A stretch of DNA of 47,531 bases from positions 1 to 47,531 of the forward strand of contig CAMWTK010000012.1 in assembly GCA_947177175.1 (NCBI GenBank). Reading direction: 5' to 3'. Under the pieces are notes generated by a model, which was given only the letters and a program-made list of their open reading frames with translations, had not been told where the DNA came from and searched no databases. Source of the DNA: an uncultured Treponema sp. GTDB taxonomy: Bacteria > Spirochaetota > Spirochaetia > Treponematales > Treponemataceae. Numbering within the stretch: position 1 is the first letter of the stretch; each line of letters opens with the position of its first letter. Shown here piece by piece: positions 42,616 to 47,531 of the stretch. The position numbers and the translations under genes were made by a program.

Positions 42616-44508
42616 ATGAGCAACAATACAATTTCAGACACGATGTGGGATGACAATCCCATTGACATAACGCAAGAGGCGAATTTTATTTGGTCGATTG
42701 CGAACAAGTTGCGCGGCTCGTATATGCCCGACCATTACGGTGATGTGATTATTCCCATGACGATTTTGCGCAGGTTTGAGTGCGCACTCGAAGAGAAGAA
42801 GCGGAAAGTCGTAGATGCGTTCAAAGCCGACTCCGCATTGCCGTACAAGAAGCTGTGCAAAATTTCGGGATTCCAGTTTTACAATACGAGCGAATACACG
42901 CTTGCGGAGCTGTGCAACGATTCCAAGCGCATAGCGGCAAATTTCAAGAATTACCTAGAGGGCTTTTCGCCGAATGTATACGAGATTTTCAGTGATTTGG
43001 AAATGTCCAAGCACATTGACAAAATGGACAAGGACGGCTGCCTTTATACGGTGGTGGAGGCGTTTGCCACGCTCGATTTGTCCATTCAGACATACGACAG
43101 CATAAAAATGGGATATATTTTTGAAAACCTCATCGGCAGGTTTTTCCAGAACGTTGACGCAGGACAATTCTATACGGGCAGGGACATAATCAAGCTTTTG
43201 GTGGAAATCTTGCTGGCGGAAGGGTGCGACGACATTTTTGACAGCCACAAGGTCATTACCGTCCTTGACCAAGCGTGCGGAACGGGCGGAATGCTGTCCA
43301 CGGCGTATTCGTACATAATGCACTATAATCCCACGGCTGAAGTGCGGCTTTTCGGGCAAGAATTTATGGGGCAGACGTATGCCATAGGACTTGCCGAAAT
43401 GCTCATCAAAAATCAGGATGCCGACAACTTCCGCCATATCGATACTTTTAAAGAGGACTGCTTTCCCGATACGAAAATGCGCTTTGTCATCGAAAACGGC
43501 TCGCCTTTGTTCAATGGCGACACCGCTTCGGGCGAAAGCCAGATACGCCGCTGGCTTTTGGAGCGCGATTTAATCGAGGCGATTATCGCGCTGCCGACGG
43601 ACTTGTTCTACAATACTGGCATTCAGACTTATGTGTGGATTTTGTCCAAGAACAAGCGGAATGAACGCCGCGGCAAAATCCAGCTCATAAACGCAGCGGA
43701 CATTTATCATAAGTTGCGCAAGGCGGTGGGCAACAAAAAGAACGAAATAACCAAAGAGGACAGGAAAGCAATCACGCATTTGTACGCGGATTTCGTACCC
43801 ACCGAAAACTGCAAGATATTCGACAATACGGAATTCCTGTACCGCGAATATGCGGTAATGCAGCCGCTGCAAAGAAACTATGCCATTACCGAAGAGCGCA
43901 TAGAGCAGATGCTCGCAAAGGGCACGCTGTCGTCCTTATATGACGAAGCGAAAGTGGCGGAATTTGAAAGCAAGGGCATCGCCATCGAAGAAAAGGACAG
44001 ACGCAAATATGAGGCGATGCTGAACAACAAGCCGCTTTACGAAAGCCTCTTGCGGACGCTCAAGGCGAACGTTTCGGACAAACTTTACAAAGAGCCGAAA
44101 GGTTTTGTCGAGCGGCTTTCCGCGATTCTTCCGGCGGACAAAAAATTGATAGAAAAGATTGCCGCAGGACTTTCCGAAATGGACAAGACGGCGGCAATCC
44201 AGCGCGACAAGAACGGCGACATTCTTTACGACAAAGAAACCTATGACAAGGAAATCGTAAAGTACGCCGAGAACATCGAGGACTATATGGCGCGCGAAGT
44301 CTTGCCTTACGTTCCCGACGCGCAGTGGTTTTGGGAGGAAAACCTCGGCGCGAAAAAGCCCGTCATAAAAGTGGGCGCGGAAATTCCGTTCACAAGGTAT
44401 TTCTATACATACAGCCAGCCACAGCCGAGCGCAGAGCTTGCCGCGAAGTTTATGGAACTGGAAGCAAGCGTGAGCGAAAGGATAAAAGGATTGTTCGGAG
44501 AGAAATAA
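42616..44508 (+). CDS. hsdM: type I restriction-modification methyltransferase subunit, lacking the NPPF motif segment
   Basis: 630 residues from MSNNTISDTMWDD, with GGAGG about 10 nt upstream. The N-terminal HsdM helical domain (1-150), ENLIGRFFQNVDAGQFYTGRDI and SAM-binding motif I VLDQACGTGG (216-225) are intact. GQEFMGQTYAIGLAEMLIKNQDADN is also family-typical. In relatives, DTKMRF(V/I)I is followed by ANPPFG and some 65 residues before IIENGSPLF. Here DTKMRFVIENGSPLF (285-299) joins the two directly, removing catalytic motif IV. The rest (GDTASGESQIRRWLLE...IALPTDLFYNTGIQTYVWILSKNK and a long C-terminus) is normal. Composition is moderate GC, unlike the AT-rich genes that follow. Confidence 0.9.
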   Translation: MSNNTISDTMWDDNPIDITQEANFIWSIANKLRGSYMPDHYGDVIIPMTILRRFECALEEKKRKVVDAFKADSALPYKKLCKISGFQFYNTSEYTLAELCNDSKRIAANFKNYLEGFSPNVYEIFSDLEMSKHIDKMDKDGCLYTVVEAFATLDLSIQTYDSIKMGYIFENLIGRFFQNVDAGQFYTGRDIIKLLVEILLAEGCDDIFDSHKVITVLDQACGTGGMLSTAYSYIMHYNPTAEVRLFGQEFMGQTYAIGLAEMLIKNQDADNFRHIDTFKEDCFPDTKMRFVIENGSPLFNGDTASGESQIRRWLLERDLIEAIIALPTDLFYNTGIQTYVWILSKNKRNERRGKIQLINAADIYHKLRKAVGNKKNEITKEDRKAITHLYADFVPTENCKIFDNTEFLYREYAVMQPLQRNYAITEERIEQMLAKGTLSSLYDEAKVAEFESKGIAIEEKDRRKYEAMLNNKPLYESLLRTLKANVSDKLYKEPKGFVERLSAILPADKKLIEKIAAGLSEMDKTAAIQRDKNGDILYDKETYDKEIVKYAENIEDYMAREVLPYVPDAQWFWEENLGAKKPVIKVGAEIPFTRYFYTYSQPQPSAELAAKFMELEASVSERIKGLFGEK

Positions 44509-44509
44509 A

Positions 44510-45349
44510 ATGTCGAATGAAGATATTATGAAAGACGTGATACTTGAGACCGCAAAGCAAGTGGCAGTTGATGTTTATAAAGATACAACTCATCCAACGG
44601 CAAAAAACATTGGAGGTTTTTTGGGAACTCTTTCAGGCTTCTTTAATCATGTTGTAATGTATCCTCTTAAAAAATTAAATATAAAATACGAACAAAAAGC
44701 CATTGCTTTTGAAAAAGCAATGGAAAAAAAGTTTAATGCTATACCAGAAAATGATAGGGTCGAACCACAATTGCATATAGTTGGCCCGGCATTGGAATCA
44801 TTAAAATATAACATCATGGAAGATGATATTGCTGAAATGTATTCCAACTTACTTTTAAGCGACATGGATAATAAAACTCAATCTCTTTGTTCTCCAGCTT
44901 TTATAAAAATAATCGAGCAGTTATCCCCAATAGATGCAAGAGTATATAAAAGTATAATTGATATGCTTAAACAGAAAAATGCCTTACCTATATGCTCAAT
45001 AAATTTTATCAAAAAAAGTGACCCTCAACTGTTCTACACGATACAGTTACCGAAGTATTACAGTGAAAAATGCGAAAAAATGGATGATTTTGCATTTAGT
45101 GCTTCCTTGGTAAATCTTAATAGGTTAGGATTATTGAATTTTTCTTTTATGCAATGGCTTACAGATGACAATCAATATACTGCTCTTTTACAAAGTGAAA
45201 GCATAAAAGAGAGATTATTGTTCTTGCAAACTAAAAATGACGGAGATGTGGATACATATATTTTTAATAAAGGTGTTATAGAAATAAATGATTTTTCAAA
45301 ATCGTTCGCAAGGGTATGTTTTAGAGGAGGTAGCGTATGCGAAAAATGA
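44510..45349 (+). CDS. DUF4393/Abi-alpha family protein
   Basis: 279 residues, one base after hsdM. The region 75-150 (VEPQLHIVGPALESLKYNIMEDDIAEMYSNLLLSDMDNKTQSLCSPAFIKIIEQLSPIDARVY) matches the DUF4393 (Abi-alpha) pattern: I-GPA-E-x2-(K)Y, E-D(E/D)L-x2-(M)-YANLL, HP-F-x-IIxQLSPLDA. An N-terminal segment with Lys-rich helices (LKKLNIKYEQKAIAFEKAM) precedes it. Members are linked to abortive infection by context; the mechanism is unknown. Strongly AT-rich, suggesting acquisition separate from hsdM. Confidence 0.75.
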   Translation: MSNEDIMKDVILETAKQVAVDVYKDTTHPTAKNIGGFLGTLSGFFNHVVMYPLKKLNIKYEQKAIAFEKAMEKKFNAIPENDRVEPQLHIVGPALESLKYNIMEDDIAEMYSNLLLSDMDNKTQSLCSPAFIKIIEQLSPIDARVYKSIIDMLKQKNALPICSINFIKKSDPQLFYTIQLPKYYSEKCEKMDDFAFSASLVNLNRLGLLNFSFMQWLTDDNQYTALLQSESIKERLLFLQTKNDGDVDTYIFNKGVIEINDFSKSFARVCFRGGSVCEK

Positions 45350-45420
45350 AAAAGTGAAGTGATTTTGATTTGACGGATGTCATTCAAGAAATAAACGAAT
45401 TAATTGGAGGAGTGATTGCT

Positions 45421-46221
45421 ATGGATGAAACAACAAAAGAAAAATTTTTAGACCTATTCACAAAACAAGGTGTGTATGGCAGATTAAAATGTGCATATAA
45501 AGATTTTCATGATTTTATTTGTAACGAAACATTGCGGAGTATGGATTTATATTGTACTAAATGTAAATCGAATAAAACGTTTGTGCATAACGGCTATAAA
45601 AGTATTGAACAATTTGGTATGGCATCAATAGAGTCGTATTCGTTTTATGCGTATTCTTTAAGGTATAACTGCCCAACTTGTCAGAATAATTTGTGGTATA
45701 TTTTTTACTATGATAAAAACAAAGAATCAGTCGTAAAACTTGCACAATATCCCACACTCCATGACGTAACGCCGGACGAATTAAAGAAATACAAAAAAAA
45801 TGATTTAATTGACGAGGAAAGCTTTAATCAAATTTATAAGGCAGATACTTGTGCAAGCGAAAGCTATTTTATTGCAGCTTATACATATATGCGTCGTGTA
45901 TATGAGTCATTGCTTGTTAATATATTTACACAAAATAAAGAAGAAATAGGAATCAGTGAAGAAGATTTTAAAAAACTTCGTTCAGATGAAAAAATTGCAA
46001 AAATAAAACCGTATTTAGCGATTGATGATGAAATATACAAACCGCTATATGCGTTGCTTAGTGCCGGCATACATTCTTTAAGCGAAGAAGAATGCCGTGA
46101 AGATTATACCCTTCTAAAAAGTATTTTACTTGATATAATAGCGGAACAAAAAGCAAGAAAAGAAAAAGAAGAAAAACGAAAAAATATTAAAGATTTATAT
46201 TCAAAAAGGAAGGGAAAATAA
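45421..46221 (+). CDS. unrecognised protein with zinc ribbon and HEPN-like C-terminus
   Basis: 266 residues if started at the ATG at 45421 (GGAGG 10 nt upstream); a TTG 17 codons earlier is possible. Two CxxC pairs (C45/C48 in YCTKCKSN and C84/C87 in NCPTCQNN) form a zinc ribbon around a 35-residue spacer. The C-terminal part (about 148-225; YFIAAYTYMRRVYESLLVNIF...KIKPYLAIDDEIYKPLYALLSAGIHSLSEEE) resembles DUF4145/HEPN-type helical domains found in defence loci, but the R-x4-6-H ribonuclease motif is not evident. It is AT-rich, inside a type I R-M operon, and 5 nt before hsdS. Confidence 0.6.
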   Translation: MDETTKEKFLDLFTKQGVYGRLKCAYKDFHDFICNETLRSMDLYCTKCKSNKTFVHNGYKSIEQFGMASIESYSFYAYSLRYNCPTCQNNLWYIFYYDKNKESVVKLAQYPTLHDVTPDELKKYKKNDLIDEESFNQIYKADTCASESYFIAAYTYMRRVYESLLVNIFTQNKEEIGISEEDFKKLRSDEKIAKIKPYLAIDDEIYKPLYALLSAGIHSLSEEECREDYTLLKSILLDIIAEQKARKEKEEKRKNIKDLYSKRKGK

Positions 46222-46226
46222 AACTC

Positions 46227-47483
46227 ATGCGGCAAATGAAAGATAGCGGAATCGCTTGGGTGGGAGAGATTCCGCAAGATTGGGATATTCAAAAAAACAA
46301 ATATATTTTTAAGATAACTAAAGATATAGTTTTGCCCAATAAAAATTATCAATTATTATCTCTTACTACTAATGGCATTAGAGAAAAAGATGAAAATAAT
46401 GTTAATGGAAAAGTTCCAGAAAATTATGACGATTATCAAATTGTTAGAAAGAAAGATTTGGTAATGTGTTTATTTGATTTGGATTGCTCTGCTGTTTTCG
46501 CAGGTTTAAGCAAATATGAGGGTATGATTTCTCCTGCATATAAAGTTTTGAAAACTAATAACTCAAAGGCAAATGAGCGTTATTATGCATATTGGTTTAA
46601 TTATGTAAGTTCAAAACGTTATTACAAGCAGTATTCTAAAAGTTTAAGATATACGCTTAATGCTGATGAATTTAGTAGACTATTTTCGCCAGTTCCACCG
46701 CTTGATGAACAACAACGCATTGCGGATTTTTTAGATAAGGAATGCGAAAAAATTGACGGGTTAAAAACGGACACTCAGACACAAATTGATATGCTCGAAC
46801 AATATAAGCGTTCTGTAATAACCGAGGCGGTAACGCACGGACTTAATCTAAATGTCCCTATGAAAGATAGCGGGGCTGGTTGGATGCCGTTTGTGCCAAA
46901 GCATTGGGAAGTGGAAAAGTTCAAATATCATTTGCGATTACGTGGCGTTAAAAACCAAATTGATAAACAGGTTTTGTCTTTGTATAGAGAATTGGGGATT
47001 GTTCCAAAAAATAGTAGAGATGATAATCATAATGTTACTTCGGAAGATGTTTCTGATTATAGATATGTTCGAGCCGGAGATTTTGTAGTTAATAAGATGA
47101 AGGCGTGGCAAGGCTCTGTTGCCATATCGGACTATGAGGGTATTGTTAGTCCGGCATACTATGTGTATGAATTTATTAACGATGAAATAGACAAAAAGTA
47201 TTTTCACTATTTAATACGCAATAAATCGTATACTACGGAATTCAGAAGGTTGTCAGGTGGTATTAGAGAAGGACAATGGGATTTGCCTGCGGAAGCATTA
47301 CAAAACACGTTGGTTTTGTTGCCTCCTCTTGATGAGCAAAAAGCAATTGCCGATTATCTCGACCACAAATGTGCCGAAATCGAGCAAATCATCGCCGACA
47401 AAAAGACACAACTCGACACGCTTGACGACTATAAAAAATCGCTCATTTACGAATATGTCACCGGCAAAAAGGAGGCCGCATGA
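46227..47483 (+). CDS. hsdS: type I restriction-modification specificity subunit
   Basis: 418 residues from MRQMKDSGIAWVGEIPQDWDI. Two target-recognition domains each begin with MKDSG...W (4-20 and about 212-228). They are separated by conserved helical spacers LDEQQRIADFLDKECEKIDGLKT and LDEQKAIADYLDHKCAEIEQIIA. The two halves set the bipartite DNA target. Most of the gene is AT-rich, but the last ~150 nt return to a GC-richer composition. It overlaps the hsdR start by ATGA (47480-47483). Confidence 0.93.
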   Translation: MRQMKDSGIAWVGEIPQDWDIQKNKYIFKITKDIVLPNKNYQLLSLTTNGIREKDENNVNGKVPENYDDYQIVRKKDLVMCLFDLDCSAVFAGLSKYEGMISPAYKVLKTNNSKANERYYAYWFNYVSSKRYYKQYSKSLRYTLNADEFSRLFSPVPPLDEQQRIADFLDKECEKIDGLKTDTQTQIDMLEQYKRSVITEAVTHGLNLNVPMKDSGAGWMPFVPKHWEVEKFKYHLRLRGVKNQIDKQVLSLYRELGIVPKNSRDDNHNVTSEDVSDYRYVRAGDFVVNKMKAWQGSVAISDYEGIVSPAYYVYEFINDEIDKKYFHYLIRNKSYTTEFRRLSGGIREGQWDLPAEALQNTLVLLPPLDEQKAIADYLDHKCAEIEQIIADKKTQLDTLDDYKKSLIYEYVTGKKEAA

Positions 47484-47531
47484 ACAATATACTTTCCGAA
47501 AAAGAATACCAGCGTTACATGGCGGAAATGC
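47480..47531 (+). CDS. hsdR: type I restriction enzyme R subunit (N-terminal fragment)
   Basis: Only 17 codons are visible: MNNILSEKEYQRYMAEM. The SEKEYQRY start is typical of HsdR N-termini. GGAGG precedes it and the start overlaps the hsdS stop. The gene runs off the window. Confidence 0.8.
   Translation, partial: MNNILSEKEYQRYMAEM

Noticed and set aside
42616-44508. hsdM as a frameshifted pseudogene
   Set aside because: The frame is open throughout and both flanks of the missing segment are well conserved; an in-frame deletion explains it better.
45350-45420. TTG start at 45370 for the zinc-ribbon protein
   Set aside because: No ribosome site in front of it, while the ATG at 45421 has GGAGG at good spacing. 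Not fully excluded.

Overview
The window looks like a Treponema-type spirochaete chromosome. Supporting evidence is an archaeal-style class I lysyl-tRNA synthetase, an EF-G of the spirochaete/mitochondrial EF-G1 type, a P83/100-family antigen, a PnrA/Bmp-type nucleoside transporter, PotABCD, and many small spirochaetal lipoproteins and membrane proteins. Most of the window is GC-rich, with the compact, alternating-strand gene layout of a core genome. I do not assign a species.

Layout. 1-244: 5' end of a 16S rRNA gene running off the left edge, with its promoter. 245-4580: pgsA, a cytidylate-kinase-like protein, a NUDIX hydrolase, two envelope proteins and a YdbC/PC4 protein. 4587-6867: rpoN, then a gene-free stretch with three large hairpins and about twelve degenerate ~41-nt tandem units. 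6868-14382: DUF1015 protein, recQ, tRNA-Leu(CAA), a ComM/YifB ATPase, a PHP phosphoesterase and a double cyclic-nucleotide-domain regulator. 14448-17319: tRNA-Thr(CGT), fusA and a RecA-like P-loop protein. 17530-21228: a small orphan, a PilZ-like protein, a membrane protein and formate-tetrahydrofolate ligase. 21440-26321: a MarR regulator followed by a complete Bmp-type nucleoside ABC transporter. 26417-34248: NfeD and SPFH/stomatin, P83/100, lysS, a second 41-nt repeat array, and miaB with a LapA-like and a SPOR protein. 34298-40068: AzlCD, a small membrane protein and potABCD, ended by a strong terminator.

40240-47531 is an accessory, defence-like region. A leftward operon encodes an XRE repressor, an ImmA/IrrE-type metallopeptidase, a 66-aa basic protein and a HU/DUF4469 protein. 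A structured intergenic region follows. A rightward type I restriction-modification locus then runs hsdM, a DUF4393/Abi-alpha protein, an unrecognised zinc-ribbon protein, hsdS and the first codons of hsdR. Two features stand out: HsdM appears to have lost its catalytic NPPF segment by a clean in-frame deletion, and the genes between hsdM and the end of hsdS are strikingly AT-rich, so this cassette looks imported or recombined.

A second theme is transcript architecture. At eight genes a recognisable -10 hexamer (usually with a -35 or a TG extension) lies only 5-7 nt before the start codon and no Shine-Dalgarno sequence is present. This predicts leaderless mRNAs for pgsA, rpoN, the PHP gene, marR, nfeD, lysS, miaB and azlC. 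Other genes here have ordinary leaders with clear Shine-Dalgarno sites, so both initiation modes seem to coexist.
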